From contig JAJHZJ010000043.1 of NCBI GenBank assembly GCA_023548195.1, forward strand, positions 1,860,891 to 1,924,890: a stretch of DNA of 64,000 bases, in the 5' to 3' direction. Source of the DNA: Bettongia penicillata ogilbyi. Lineage: Eukaryota; Chordata; Mammalia; Diprotodontia; Potoroidae. This document shows, piece by piece, positions 1-11,385 of this stretch. Made by a program: the position numbers and the translations under genes. Below the pieces are notes generated by a model. The model was not told the origin of the DNA. It saw only the letters and a program-made list of their open reading frames with translations, and did no database searches. Position 1 is the stretch's first letter. Every line of letters starts with the position of its first letter.

Positions 1-1390
1 TGAGGAAGCCAAGGTCCAGTGCAGTGCATGACTAAAGTCACACCCAAAGTTTGACAGAGCCAGAGTTCAAGCAATCCTGAATAAAGACAGGGTACATTGA
101 CTCATTGGAGTCAAGATCTTTTTGACTTCCACTTGGATCCTTGAAGGGTAGGACAATGCTTAAGACTTCCTGCCATTAATGTTAGAGAAAGGCATCTACA
201 TGAAGACTTCAAGATCCATGCCATTTGGTCAGAGGTCAGAACTTCGACCTTTTCCAACCAGGTTGATGACCAGAGATAGTACCACATGGGTGGGTTTCTC
301 CTTGCAAATGGAACATGGACTGCTGCGGGATAATAATCACTTCTAGAGAGAACATACCTTCTTCTGATTCTGATCACTTCTTACTAATCATGGAAGATAC
401 CCAAGGCTGTTGGCAAATATTCAATAAGCCATGGTGTCTGTCCATATCCTAGTAGGGGAGGCTATAATGAAATGATAAATCAGAGCAATGCCCATGGTCA
501 GAGCACTGAGGTCTACAAGGCATTTTCCTGACAACAGACCCAGTAGAGAAAAGGTGCATTGAGGATTCCCCATTTTTATAGGTGAGGAAACCAGTGCCCA
601 GACACTCAGAGATATGTGTCATGGTCCTCTCCCCAGCAAGTATATAAGCAGGATCAGGGGAGGGAGGATCCTGGTGTCCTCCCCCTACATTTAAGGAGCA
701 CTGATGACCTGGGGCAAGCAGGCAAAGAGTTATACCCAGGAATCTATTGGACCGAGTCCTCTATTGTGGTGGTAACTAGTGGTGAGGGCCATTTGCCGAC
801 ATAGCTGAAGTCGTTGGACAAAGTGATGGGGCTGCATTGTACAGATCAAGATGCCCCATCCATGCTCAGCCAAGGGCTTCTGTCAGCCCTAATTGCTAAC
901 ATGGTGGCATCTGGGTTGCTCTGAGAGGAAGCCAATGACAGGGCTTGCTGCCCAGACTCAGTCTTGCCTCCAACCTCATTCTAGGGGACTTCTCACAGCA
1001 CAGGGGCCACAGGGAGAGCAGTGAATGTATTAGGGTTGTCTGTCTTCCCTAACTGGGACACAACCTCAGATCTGGGAATGCTCAATGCTTAATTGAATTA
1101 TAAGGGACAGCAGAGGCTCAGCTGCCACCAAATCATGTATAATTACAATGTATGATTGATATTTGCAGAAGACATTAGAGCAATGTCTCACTCCTTCAAG
1201 GTCAAATTCCCTCAGCACTTTGGTGCAGGTACTGGCTGCTGACACAAACTGTCATCCTGAAGCCTGCCCCCTTTGTTCAGGATCTGGTGTCTCTTCTATT
1301 AGACCCAATCCTTAGAAGCTTAGTGAACTGAGGCCCTGAACCACAATAAGTTAGAAGGAGAAGAAGAGGAGGAGGCAAGAGACTGCTCCA
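1..1390. other. No gene recognised; possible conserved segment near 1080-1250
   Basis: No frame reads as a known protein and no repeat head or tail is recognisable. The AT-rich part at about 1080-1250 contains TTAATTGAATTATA and TGTATAATTACAATG runs, the sort of homeodomain-rich composition seen in conserved non-coding elements. That reading rests on composition alone. Confidence 0.4.
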
Positions 1391-1394
1391 GGCT

Positions 1395-1585
1395 GTGGCA
1401 TGAGGTGGACTAGGCACCAGAAGGAGAGGCGAAAGACCTAGGTCTGATGCATGGCTTTGGCAGGTTTCCACTGTGTGGTACCTTGGACAAGACCCTTTAC
1501 CTTTTGAGGTTTCAGTTTCCTCATGTGTCCAATAAAGGTGCAGGACAAGATGAATTCTAATATCCCTTCAAGTTTTAATAGTCCG
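1395..1585 (+). repeat. CORE-SINE (MIR/MAR1-type) remnant
   Basis: The core GTTTCAGTTTCCTCATGTGT at about 1508-1530 matches the CORE-SINE core (cctcagtttcctcatctgt). It is preceded by a degraded form of the acctt-gg-caag segment and followed by a degraded gatgattctaa-gtccctt end. The family is known; exact subfamily and limits are inferred. Confidence 0.7.
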
Positions 1586-1714
1586 CCTCTCTGAGTCTGG
1601 GAGGCAGGGGCATGAGATGTGGAGGAGATAGAGTGATTATCCAAAGGGGACATCAGGGCAGGATCATTGACATCTAGGATCCTTTGAAGCAGACGCCAAG
1701 AGTTCTCACATTCC

Positions 1715-1772
1715 CCCGTGTGTGTGCATGTGTGTGCATGCTTGTGTACATGTGTTCACAATTGTGTGTGTT
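1715..1772. repeat. TG-rich simple repeat
   Basis: Interrupted TGTGTGCA/TGTGTACA units make an alternating purine-pyrimidine tract with potential for Z-DNA. It has no coding meaning. Confidence 0.85.
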
Positions 1773-1775
1773 AAC

Positions 1776-2320
1776 CCTGGAGGAGGGGCAGATTATGCAG
1801 ATTTCCTCTTCAGACAACATAAAAGGCCCAGGAAGGAAGGTTGTACAAACAACTCTCGACAATGAGTAGGCCAGTGGGAAAACACTCCATTTGTCAACAT
1901 AAAACAAATTTTTAAAAGAAGAAGATACTAGCAGACATAAAAATATGCCAGAAAGACCAAAGCAGAACATCTGAAGAGGCAGCGAGGTCACTGTCAGATG
2001 TGATGTGGCCATGTTCTTGCATAGACCAGGTCTCCCCAATCCCCACTCCACCTCCCAGGTTTATGGTGCCATATTTATCAGGGGTTATTAGAGCACTATT
2101 TTGCCAGGCCCAATTTTTGAGTCAGTGATTGGATGAGCAAATTGGAAGCTGCACCATTACTGTATGTAGTTGGGAATCAAAGCAAAAACTCAATTTCTTC
2201 AAGATAACAAGGATTTGAGGAGCTCCTCCTCCCATCATGCTGGTAACATGGAGGGCACTAGTGAGAGGTGACTGAGGGCATGTGTACAGAATGCTGCCAG
2301 AGTCACTGAGCTTTTTTGTG
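1776..2320. other. Nothing recognised
   Basis: Moderately AT-rich single-copy-looking DNA. The open frames here are short and low in complexity, with no motif. Confidence 0.4.
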
Positions 2321-2324
2321 ATAA

Positions 2325-2455
2325 TATGAGTCCTTATTATATTCAGGTTACAGGAGAAGAATCTGAGGCACACAGATACCTACCTGAAGTTAAACGACTA
2401 GTAAGTATCTGAGAAGGATTGAAGCCTTTCCTTCTCTACATGGGGGGTGGAGCAG
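2325..2455 (-). repeat. CORE-SINE remnant
   Basis: The reversed core segment (gagaagaatctgaggcacaca, then actagtaagtatctgag and gattgaagcctttcctt) follows the order of a MIR/MAR1 element read on the minus strand. It is strongly diverged. Confidence 0.6.
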
Positions 2456-2779
2456 GGATGTGGCCAAGGCAGGCAGATGGTCCAGACTTACAGACCCAGG
2501 AGGAACACTGGTTACCTCAGCAGAGTCCACAGGTATTTCCCAGAGCCTGAATGAAGGCAGAGGGGGGACTTTGTCTTCTCTGTCCCACCTGCATGTGGAG
2601 AAGCCATTTTCTTCTCCATCCTAGAGAGTTACAAAATCACAGGGTCCCAAGAGGCCTTAGTGGGAGTTTTGTCCCCCTCAGACATGGCCCATCACCCATG
2701 CAGCACTGCCCATGACCTATGGCTTCCAGAAGAGGCAGAGTGCTCTGCACTGACCAGGAATGACTGCCCCTTCCCTTTC

Positions 2780-2930
2780 CCCATCCCCCTATGAGACTAT
2801 CCTTCCTGGGCGACTAATGTCCTCCTCACCACACCTTCCATTCACTGCTCCTGGTTTTAGGCTCTGGGGCCAAGTAGAACAAGTTGAATTTCCCATGATG
2901 ACTTCTCGAAGGTTTGAACATGGTGGCCAT
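2780..2930 (+). repeat. Ancient interspersed repeat, copy A
   Basis: The run CTGCTCCTGG followed by ctctggggccaagtagaacaag resembles a mammalian dispersed repeat that I recognise but cannot name. A weaker match lies at 16680-16900 and another at 40790-41000. Confidence 0.4.
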
Positions 2931-2934
2931 GTCT

Positions 2935-3285
2935 GTGCCCGCCGCCCCCACCTCAAGTCTTCTGTTCTGAATAAACAGCCCCTGGTCTTTCAGTCGATCC
3001 TCCATCAGCACAATCTGGTCCCCTCCCACATCCCACCTGCAGCTTAGGCTAGGCTGGAAGGACGAGAGGAGAATCTGTCTTGTGAAGGAGTCTCTATCCT
3101 TGTCCTATCTAATAATGTTGGTGTGAAGAAAAAAAAAAACATCATTTGTTACAAAAGAAGGAAGGAGGGGAATGGCAGCTAGGAGAAAGGGCCTCTTCAG
3201 GGTCTCGGAGCCTCCACAAGAGGGAAGATGTGATGGGAAAACCCTCGGCAACAGGAGTGCCAGAGATCCTGGGGCAAAGTCTTCC
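2935..3285. other. Nothing recognised
   Basis: Contains a 12-nt A run near 3129 beside a short GAAGGA purine patch. No coding or repeat signal can be named. Confidence 0.4.
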
Positions 3286-3410
3286 ACTGCTTCTCTCTCT
3301 CTCTCTCTCTCTCTGCATTTCTCCTTCCCTCTGTTTTAGTCTTATTTTCTCTCCATTTTCTCTATGTTTCTCTACTTTTCTATCTCTGTCCCTTTGTCTC
3401 TCTCAATATA
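3286..3410 (+). repeat. (CT)n microsatellite in a pyrimidine tract
   Basis: A pure CT run of about 11 units lies at 3292-3314. A looser CTCT/TTTCTC pyrimidine strand continues to about 3410, then a short CACACATG patch follows. Confidence 0.9.
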
Positions 3411-3429
3411 TGTACATGCATACACCACA

Positions 3430-4135
3430 CACATGTGCACACATGTACATACCCCCCATACACATTTTAGAACTTCATGTCTTTGACAACTGTGGTTACA
3501 GCTGATTGTCTGCTCTCAGACTCCACATTGGGGATGAAATGCTGAGAAATGTTAATTGAGTCACTGAGCTTTGGGGGCCTCTATTGACCATTTCCGAAGG
3601 GAACTTCCCTGTAACACCCCCGAAACACCTTTGCTGGGACATGCATTGCACTGAGGCTTCTGGTTTCATTTCTGCCTCATAACCAGGCCAGAGGTGACAC
3701 CTCACTACAGAAGGAGCCCCCCACCCCATCCCCACAGTGTCAGTGAGCCCTCCATACAGGAAAGGTCACATTCATCCATAGCATTTTTTACAGTAACCAC
3801 TTGTTGCTCTAACTTGGAGGACAGTGGACCCCGAGAAATCTCCAGGATGGATGTCTCCAGGTGGCCAGGCCGACCCAGGATTCACTTGGTCTGTGGCAGA
3901 GACACAGCTCCTCAGCACCTTCTGAGAGGCCTCTGTCCTAATTCATCCATCCACACACACATCCCTCCAAACCTTTGGCAGGTCTGGCTTAATCATCCCA
4001 CAGCAGCAGCCTTGCCTATCCCGGGAGGCATCAGGTAATGGGACTAAGAATGGGGGGTGGGGTAAAAGACTGGGGAGAGGGACACACATCCCAAAATAAC
4101 CCAGTCACCATTACAGAGCTAGAAATGAGCCACCC
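3430..4135. other. Nothing recognised
   Basis: Single-copy-looking DNA of ordinary composition. A CCATCCACACACACATCCCTCC patch near 3945 is minor simple sequence. Confidence 0.35.
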
Positions 4136-4139
4136 AGTC

Positions 4140-4270
4140 TAAGGCCCATGAATTTGTAAATTATGAAAAGGAGGCCAAAGAATTGGAAGAGATTGGTCCA
4201 GAGTTCAACAGTGAATTTGTGACAGTTGGGATTTGAAGTCAGATGTTAGGACTCGATACCCAGTGACCCC
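4140..4270 (-). repeat. CORE-SINE remnant
   Basis: The reversed order is visible: aattatgaaaaggaggccaaag, attggtccagagttcaacag, then tttgaagtcagat. The first element corresponds to the gatgaggaaactgaggc core. It is heavily diverged. Confidence 0.5.
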
Positions 4271-4644
4271 ACACAACTGGGCTCATTCTAGGTCAGTACA
4301 AACCTCATGCTGTTCTTATGTGTTTGAGGACATGGCCTCCCTATCACCATTAGCGGCCCCCTCTTCAGTGCCCTTAAGGTTTGCCTTGGAGACTCCACTC
4401 CGAGGATCTTCCAAGAACTTTAAGTTCAGCCCTGGGGAATGGGGGTGAGTCTGCACATGCGTCTCTGTTTGGTTCTCCCTTTTTCCTTGAGTGACTGTAG
4501 CTCTTTCCCTCCCAGCTTGATTTAGTAATGTTGTTTTCTTTAGCTCATTAAAGGGGCCATTCTCTGACTGCTATGGGTGTTACCTCACTCTAAGTGGGTC
4601 CTTGAATTGGCTTTAGCTGAAAAAGGCCAAAGTCTCCAGTTATA

Positions 4645-4821
4645 TCCTGGACCACCTCCAGTCATCCTGATGGCTATCTGGTCACCAGACCCAGATGGCT
4701 CAGGAGGAGAGAGTGCAAAGTGAGGTTGGTGACCTCCCTTACTCAAAACAAAGTCAAGTGCAAGTCATATCATTATTTCTCTGATGTCATGGTCTTCTTC
4801 GAAAATGAAGGACAAACATGA
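4645..4821 (+). mobile_element. RTE-tailed tRNA SINE, 3' fragment
   Basis: From about 4660 this matches the 3' two thirds of the full SINE at 55729-56051 in the same order: cagtcatcctgatggctatc, cagatggctcaggaggaga, tggtgacctccct, actcaaaa, cattatttctctgatgtcatg, ggtcttcttcgaaaatgaagg. The tRNA-like head is missing. The terminal 40 nt are also shared with the LINE ending at about 53060 and can fold into a small hairpin (gtcttcttc paired with gaaggac). Retrotransposition by that LINE family is inferred from the shared tail. Confidence 0.85.
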
Positions 4822-4824
4822 GCC

Positions 4825-5230
4825 CTGCCTAGGATGGGGAAGGGGAAGCTGCTTGTATCACCTCAGCCCTGGATGCCCAGCTACTCAGGCCAGGCCAGGA
4901 CGCTCCTTCACTCCACCTCTCTCCCACTAGACCAGAAGGGGTTTGGGCCAGTCCTCAATCACCACTGGGAACTGCAGTTCCTGGTCCTTTCCTGGGTCGG
5001 CATGTCCCAGCAGTTTCTCCTCCTCTGGCCCCCTCTGTGTCTACACCTCATCTGATCCTGACTCCTGCAGTCGCACCAGCACAGGTTCTTGGTCATGCTT
5101 GACTTTTTCTCAAGGAGATCAACACTTGGCTTACCATCATTTCTTCTCCTCCCAATCCTCGTGACTTCAGAAAAGACACTGAAGGCCCATTCAACCTTTA
5201 GTGTCTAATCAAACCCTTCAGCTTCCATGA
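4825..5230. other. Nothing recognised
   Basis: C- and T-rich DNA with short overlapping open frames and no domain. It may be an old L2 internal fragment, but I could not align it. Confidence 0.3.
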
Positions 5231-5234
5231 CCAG

Positions 5235-5475
5235 GCTGCACCAAGGCTAGAGACCTGAGCTTGGAGTCAGGAAGACTTGACACTTCAGACACCAGCTGAG
5301 GGACTCAGAACAAGTCACTTAACCACTTGTTGCCTCAGTGCCCTCATCTGTAAAAAGAGGATAATAGCGGCACCTACCTCTCCTCCCCTAGCTTGTTGTG
5401 AAGATCAGACGAGATAATGTTTACAAAGTTCTGAGCATCATGCTTGACCCACAGGGAGCATTTCATAAATCAAGC
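5235..5475 (+). repeat. MAR1-type CORE-SINE, near complete
   Basis: The recognisable order is gcttggagtcaggaagactt, caagtcacttaacc, tgcctcagtgccctcatctgt (core), aggataatagcggcacctacct, ttgttgtgaagatcagacgag and ataatgtttacaaagt. This is the layout of a marsupial CORE-SINE with a tRNA-like head and a LINE-type tail. The head is partly lost. Confidence 0.85.
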
Positions 5476-5639
5476 CTTCTGTACTTCCTTCCCATCCATC
5501 GTCCTAAGAAGCCAAAGTGGTTCATCTCCAGCTGTGTCCTGAGACACTGAGGTGTGGATGTCCTGAGAAGAATGACCAGTGGAAACCTGCTCCTGTTCTC
5601 CAAAAGAGGGAGGGCAAGTCTCTCATCGGGTCCTTGTTC

Positions 5640-5960
5640 TCTTACTGTGTTTTAGGTGCTGAACTAAACAAGTGCCAAGGGCCCAAACACAGATCACAAT
5701 GGTGATGAACAAAACACAAACCCAACTACCCCTGTCCTCCCCTCCAGGAGCTCTTAGGGGAGGGCGGGAAGGGGAAATGCCTTTTCAAAAGACCCAACAG
5801 GATATGTGCAGTGGAGTTGAAAGGCTCTCAGAGAAGGGAGGCCCAGGCTGCTTGGGGAAGGGGAGATTGGAGCTGAAACTTGACCCAAACCAGGGGAGCC
5901 AACAAGTGGAGGTGAGGAGGGAGAGCAGGTCAGGCCTGCGGGACATGAAGCCAACAATGA
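5640..5960 (+). repeat. Ancient dispersed repeat (ctc-aggagct family)
   Basis: The segments ctgtcctcccctccaggagctc, then agagaagggaggc, then gctgaaacttgacccaaa, then gaggtgaggagggagagcagg follow the order of a mammalian repeat seen better at 39100-39640. I cannot give its library name. Confidence 0.5.
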
Positions 5961-6164
5961 TGGGGATTCTGATATGTCAGTGACACAACACAAGAAAAAC
6001 ACCAAAGTGAAACCTCACCCTAAAAGCAGCTGTAAAACAGTTGGACAGACATTCCACATTGTACAAAGACACTCTCAGGACATATAATTACATTTAGAAA
6101 ATACTCTTTAAAGAAATCAAGAATGACTCACAAGAAAACTCAGAGCCGAGTGTGCAATGAAGCC

Positions 6165-6810
6165 AAGAACATAAACCACGTGGGGGACAAGTGATTTTAT
6201 GGAAATGTGGGGTTAATTGGCACATGCCATTTGGAAGAAATTAGGTTTGCACTAAATCTTCTGTCATTTATGAGAATAAGCTCCAGATGGATTAATGAGC
6301 TAGGCATAAGTGGTCCCACCGCCATAAAAAAGAAAAAAGAAAGAGAGAGAAGGGGATTGTGTTCTTCTCACAACGGCAGCTACGGAAAGAGTTCTTTACC
6401 AAAGTAGGGACGATAGAGATTACAAAAGATAAACCAGTCATTCTGATTACATGAAATTGAAAAGCTTTTGTACACACACAAAAATCAATACTCCTAAGAT
6501 AAGAAGGCAAACTGTCAATTGGGAAAAAAGAAAGTCTTTGCATCAAGTATCTTTACCAAGGGTCTAATGACCAAGATATATAGGGAGCAAACAATTAGAT
6601 AAGACTGAGCCTTATTTCCCAGTGGATAAAGGGTCAAAGGCAGTAAGCAAAGCGCTCTCAAAAGAATTTCAAACTGTTAATAGCCATATGAAACATTTCA
6701 CCCAAATAGCAGTGCTAAGAGAAATTCACGACTACTCTGAGATTTTACCCACCATGTGGAAAACTGGTGAAAATGGTAGCTGAAAAAAGTGTTGCTGTCT
6801 GGACATTTCC
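6165..6810 (+). mobile_element. L1 ORF2 3' fragment, part 1
   Basis: The run tacatgaaattgaaaagcttttgtacacac is the well-conserved late ORF2 stretch of mammalian L1 (H-x-I/L-K-L-K-K-L-F-x). It is followed by aaggtctaatgaccaagatatatagggag and atggataaagggtcaaag. Many stops and indels make it a dead relic. It continues after the SINE at 6790-7035. Confidence 0.8.
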
Positions 6811-7035
6811 AATCATGTCCACCTGTGACCTGTGTGGGGTTTTCTTGCAAGAAAAACTGGAGTGGTTTGCCATTCCTTCTCCGGCTTATTTTGCAAATGA
6901 GAAAACTGAGGCAAACAGGGTTAAGTGACTTTCCCAGGGGCACACGGCTAATAAGTGGCTGAAGTCAGATTTGAAATCAGGTCTTCCTGACTCCACTCTG
7001 CCATCTGACTGCCCATTATGCCACATAGGCCCACT
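6790..7035 (-). repeat. Marsupial SINE (CORE type) inserted in the L1 relic
   Basis: Reading in reverse, this shows ggagtggtttgccattccttctccgg, tgagaaaactgaggcaaacaggg, ttaagtgactttcccaggg, cacacggctaataagtggctg, tttgaaatcaggtcttcctgactcc and a degraded tRNA-like head at its right end. It interrupts the flanking L1, so it is younger than the L1. Confidence 0.85.
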
Positions 7036-7430
7036 AATACAGCACCAGTGGATCTATGAATTGGAACAATCATTTTGGAAATAAAGTTGTGATTATGTTT
7101 TAAAAGGGGGCAGTGCCGTGCACCAAGGCTGACTGAGTGATCCCATTGCTAAGGCAGATGCACCAAGGCAGTTAAAGGCACAGAGAAGGGTCCCATGGAC
7201 ATCCACATAGGAAGAGCAGTGCATCCTCTCCCCAAATATCAAAGGCCTGGAAGCCCAGCAGGGAATGTGTAAATGAGTTGTGACTCATGAATGGAATGGG
7301 ATACTCACTGCTTCACAGGAAGTGATAATAGGAAGAACCCAGAGAACATAGTCAGGCCAAAGGACAGTAACCTAGAGTGGAGACAAGAGAGGCAGATGAA
7401 CAATGAATGCTATGGCAGCTGTGAGGTCTA
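7036..7430 (+). mobile_element. L1 ORF2 3' fragment, part 2
   Basis: Continues part 1 in order. The stretch ggatctatgaattggaacaatcattttgg corresponds to the ORF2 C-terminal E-L-I-Q-P-F-W region. The stretch tgaatggaatgggatactcactgc corresponds to the M-E-Y-Y region near the ORF2 end. It is very degraded, and the 3' limit is uncertain. Confidence 0.65.
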
Positions 7431-7434
7431 TGGA

Positions 7435-8090
7435 GAGAACACACAAGGCCACCAAGGAGCCCTGTGGTTGTCTAGGATTGGGGAACACACGGCCTGCTTT
7501 TGTCCATGCTGGTCAAGCTTGGGGGACTTGAGGAGGCCAAGGAGGCATCTCAGCTTTGAGACTGGGCCCTGTGTCACTCAGGCTCCTGAATTGCTTTGGT
7601 TGCATTTTCCTTTACATTTGAATGTCTGTTATAGCTCAGGAGGGGAAGGGAGGGGAGGAAAGAGGAAGAGACTCAGAGTGGGGGCATGGGGAGGGGAGGG
7701 AGACATTCATTGTCAAATGGGAAATATGGACCACGCAGCAGAGTCAGGATCTGATCTCTTCCATCTGCCCTGCTCCCTTCTTCCTTCTCTCCATGGAGAT
7801 ACGTATGTGTTGCTTATGGTCAGACAGAAGCCCTGCCTGTTGGCCTTCATTTCTCTGCTTGTATTTTCTCTATTGGTATATGTGATTATAGAAGATGGTT
7901 GACTCCCCAAAATGTGCTTTCCTTTTAGAAAACGCCATCCTGACTGTGTCAGGATGCTTGCTGCTATGTGGAGGTGGCAGGTCAGCAGGACCTTGAAGGA
8001 AGGCACAAGTGGACAGAGACATTTCTGTGCTGGCTGTTTATGCTCTATCATTCTTGGGGCAGTGTGTCTTAGAGCACACATGGATGCATT
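7435..8090. other. Nothing firmly recognised
   Basis: G-rich segments at 7630-7710 (ggaggggaaggg-type) could be the purine-rich end of the preceding L1 3' UTR. A 203-codon open frame starting in the L1 relic at 7291 runs through here and ends at 7902. It has no recognisable domain beyond the L1 portion. Confidence 0.35.
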
Positions 8091-8094
8091 TGCA

Positions 8095-8150
8095 CAATCA
8101 TTCACATACACACATTTGCACACTCATGCATGCACACAGAAACACACACA
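8095..8150. repeat. CA-rich simple repeat
   Basis: Interrupted ACACA/CATGCA units at 8104-8150. Confidence 0.8.
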
Positions 8151-8154
8151 ATGT

Positions 8155-8635
8155 GCTCTCCCCTCTACAGCTCTCATGCAGCGTTCTTTTTCAGAGATTA
8201 TTCCCAATTGAATCTAGAGGAACTGTCCTTCCTCTACTTCCTAGGACCTGGGTGTATCTGCCAGATACTGGTCTCCCCTTTGAGCTCCTGGTTTTGTGTC
8301 AATTCTGTGCCCTAGAACCCAGGAAGCTGGAGCTTTCCTTGCTCTGGGCTGGGATAGGAGAAGAGACAGAAAGGAGGACTCTAAGGCCTTGTCCTGTCCT
8401 GCCCATAGGCAGCCGAGACAGCTGCCTCTCCTGATCTGTGCTCCTCCCTTCTCCACAGTTACCATCCCTGTAGTGTGACTGATACACTGAGCATGGTTGA
8501 GGAGACCCTCTCCTCCAGTACACACACCCCATTTCATTTCCCACAAGGGATTTCCAGATTAGAAGGGCCTTGAGAAAGGCAATCACTCTGAATCCTTACC
8601 TTTTTCAAAAGGTCTTTAAAAACTGGGTCTTTCTC
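8155..8635. other. Nothing recognised
   Basis: Overlapping short frames occur on both strands, as expected where stop codons are few in GC-richer DNA. None shows a motif. Confidence 0.35.
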
Positions 8636-8639
8636 CATC

Positions 8640-8960
8640 TCCAGATCCACACTTGGGATTAAGTGAGTTAATTGGCATTAGATTAAATTCGTCCCTGACG
8701 TCTGGAGAGCTTTATTTCATCAGCAATGTTCTGGAGTCTACAGAGATGAAGCAGTGAGGAGAAAAGAGGGACTTGTGAATTGTCTCCCCCCTTCTCCCAA
8801 CATGCCCCTGTCACCATGCAGGCTAAGACTGCCCTTTAGCTACAGGCAAAATTGTCTTCCTGGTGGAGTGGTCCTTGCGTGATGTCGCTGGTAATTCAAG
8901 TTAAGCTCTGATTCGTCATGCTGCGGTAAATTATGATTCAATTAGGCTTCATTCCTTCTG
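8640..8960. promoter_or_regulatory. Candidate conserved non-coding element
   Basis: No repeat is recognisable. The stretch combines gagttaattggcattagatt and attatgattcaattaggctt (homeodomain-like TAAT cores) with CpG-bearing motifs such as ttcgtccctgacgtctgg and gattcgtcatgctgcgg. CpG is scarce in most of the window. Enhancer function is an inference from composition only. Confidence 0.3.
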
Positions 8961-8964
8961 GAAA

Positions 8965-10130
8965 AGAGTGTCCTGGGATATGCTGGGCTGGAGTGGGCCC
9001 CAGGGGACAAACCTGGGTGCCTGGAGTGCGGAACATGAGGCCTCTGGGTCCTGGGGCTCAGTGGCTGCCAACCCTCATTCCATTAAAGCAGTTAATTCAA
9101 GGGCACTTTTGGGAAAAATCCATGTAGTCAAGGTAAAGAATTAGGAGTTCTTCATACAAGAAGAAAGCTTCTGTCCCAAAAACTTCCTGGCAGTAGAAAA
9201 GCACTCTGTGCAGCCCCCTTGCCAGGGCCTCATCCAGCCTTGACTTGGAAGCTTCTGATGTCAGGGAGATGCTGATGAAAAGTTGTCACCAGCCCACTGT
9301 GACCTCAACTCAAGGCCTCTGCACTGTCATGGAGGCTGTCTGGTGAGAAGTCTGACTTTCAGCATAGAAATGGACAGTGTTGTGTATTATTCATATGGAT
9401 TACATGGAAAGATGCACCTGCAATGTTGGTATGATCTTTGGATTTGGGGCTCAAACTGAGCAGGGTGCAGCCACCAATGGAAGGACATGTCCAGTGGAGG
9501 GTCCCCATGGGGCAGAATAGGGAGCGCATTTAGGGTTAGTGGGAGTAGGGTGGGAGGGAAGGGTCAAAGAGAGGATTTGGGCTAGAAAGTTGTCCAAGCA
9601 TGGGATGGGCTGACTAGGGAGGTTGTAGCCCTCTCAATTTGAGGTCTCCAAAAAGAGACTGGATGGTGACCTCTGGGAATGTGGTGGCGGGGGGCAGGGG
9701 GGGCGTTGAATGTCTATGGTCAGGGCTAGGCTGGAAAATGAGCCTGCAAGGGCCAGGCCAGGCCCAGTGGTTTGTAACATCTGTCCTAGCAAAGAACCTT
9801 CTTACAGTCAGACATCTATCTGTCAGTCAGAAGGGAGGATAGGCTCTGCTCCTGCCTTGATGTTGGTGTTTAACCCCTTCTAGCCTTAGCTACTGCCCTT
9901 TGCCTCATGGGCCAAAGAGGGCCTAGGCCTGATACTGAACCTTAGCTCTCCATCCATGAGACAAAATCCCCTTTGTTTTCTTAGCAAGATATGATCCTTC
10001 CCACAGCCAGGTCCCTTCCCTCACTATAAGGCATGTCTGTGAGGTAGGAACCGAATACCCTTAGCACCCAGCAGAGAAGTCAACTGTGGACCACCAAAGG
10101 GCATTTCTGCTGAATCCTTGGACTTACAAG
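8965..10130. other. Nothing recognised
   Basis: Includes a G-rich patch at about 9680-9705. No coding or repeat signal can be named. Confidence 0.35.
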
Positions 10131-10134
10131 CTGT

Positions 10135-10308
10135 TTTATGTCCATTGTGTCTCTGGAGCCTCAGAAACACTCTGAGTACTAGGAGCTGTCATCTTCATGT
10201 TGTAGGTGAAGGAGAGGAAGTGGTTTGCTCATGGTCCCACATTTAGGACGTGTCAGAGGAAGGTGTTGGACCCAGTTCCACTAACTCTAAGCCCAGCACT
10301 GCTCTGCT
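10135..10308 (-). repeat. CORE-SINE (MIR-type)
   Basis: Reverse layout: aaacactctgagtactaggagctg, tgtaggtgaaggagaggaagtgg, ctcatggtcccacatttaggacgtg, ttggacccagttccactaact. It is diverged but all blocks are in order. Confidence 0.7.
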
Positions 10309-10311
10309 TTT

Positions 10312-10353
10312 TATCATCATCATTATCACCTCCATCATCACCACCACCACCAT
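10312..10353. repeat. (ATC)n trinucleotide repeat
   Basis: Imperfect ATCATC/ACC units lie between two minus-strand SINEs. Confidence 0.85.
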
Positions 10354-10374
10354 CTGATATTTCTATCATTCTTC

Positions 10375-10560
10375 ATTTTCATACACACTGTATCATTTAA
10401 TCCTCAAAAATCCAGCAACAAGGAAGGTAACACAAACATCCTTTCCCTCATTTGTCAGAGAGCGTAAATGATCCGTCTAAGGTCACCCAGCTAGGAAGCG
10501 GCATCATTGGTCCTTGAACCCAGGGCTTCAGTGTTCAAGTCTACCAAGCACTGCCTGTCT
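10375..10560 (-). repeat. CORE-SINE (MIR-type)
   Basis: The sequence shows cactgtatcatttaatcctc, ggaaggtaacacaaacatcc, gtcagagagcgtaaatgatcc, aaggtcacccagctaggaag and cttgaacccagggcttc in MIR reverse order. Confidence 0.8.
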
Positions 10561-10564
10561 CTGG

Positions 10565-11230
10565 GATCAATTCAAAGGGCTTATAATGGGTGAGGAGAAG
10601 TCAGTGTCCTGAAGAGAAAATGAGAAAGATGGTTGCATTACTGTTCTGCACAGAGATGCCATGGCTGGGACCTAATCACCTTCTGTATAGGGAACTCCCT
10701 CTCCCCTCCCTCCGTGCACCCATATCTTCTCCACCAAGCCACTGATAGGGGAGCCCCGTCATCTAGGGAGCCAGGGCTTTCATCCCCCCTTTGAATTCAA
10801 GCATCATCTGAAAATACTGAGGTGTATAATCTCCAGTGGGGCTTCATGCAAGCCAGAGCATGTCTACTAAGTAGATGAGGGAAAGACTTCACACAACTTT
10901 TGTCCTTATCAGCTCCTGGGCAGCAGTGGATTAGCTGCTGATCTTCATCCCAGCTCTGAGCTGTTACTGAGCCTGATCACAGGACAAGGTACATTAATGG
11001 TATGGTGAGGTCACTGAGGGGCAGTGGAGTGGGGAGGTATGCTCACTCCTATATGAGGACCCATGGCAGACCCACCACATCTTTCATGTGTTGGAGGGCT
11101 GGTGCTGATTCTCTGTGACTCCAAACAGGGCTGGTGTAAGTACCTGGGGGCAAGGGTCCTCATGGCAGAGGAAATGGGGAGACCCAGGTCCTATACAATC
11201 TGATAGCCTCAGGACTCATGGATGCATCAA
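10565..11230. other. Nothing recognised
   Basis: Single-copy-looking DNA without coding signal. Confidence 0.35.
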
Positions 11231-11234
11231 CTCC

Positions 11235-11385
11235 AGCTCTCTATATAATGGAGGAACAAAATAAGATTGAGAGAAAGAAAGTGAGTTTCTCAAAGTCCCC
11301 TAGCTAATAAGTGGCAGAAAATTGATTCAATTTTCTTGAAGTCTGCAAGTGCTTATCCCACCACATACTGACCATCCAGCAGCAT
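11235..11385 (-). repeat. CORE-SINE remnant
   Basis: Blocks ttctcaaagtcccctagctaataagtggcag and tgattcaattttcttgaagtctgc match the reversed MIR tail-to-head order. Confidence 0.6.

Noticed and set aside
7291..7902. 203-codon open frame on the plus strand, with a hydrophobic C-terminal run
   Set aside because: It begins within a degraded L1 ORF2 end, has no domain, and shows no sign of constraint. The hydrophobic end (LLAFISLLVFSLLVYVII) is a possible membrane segment only by chance composition.
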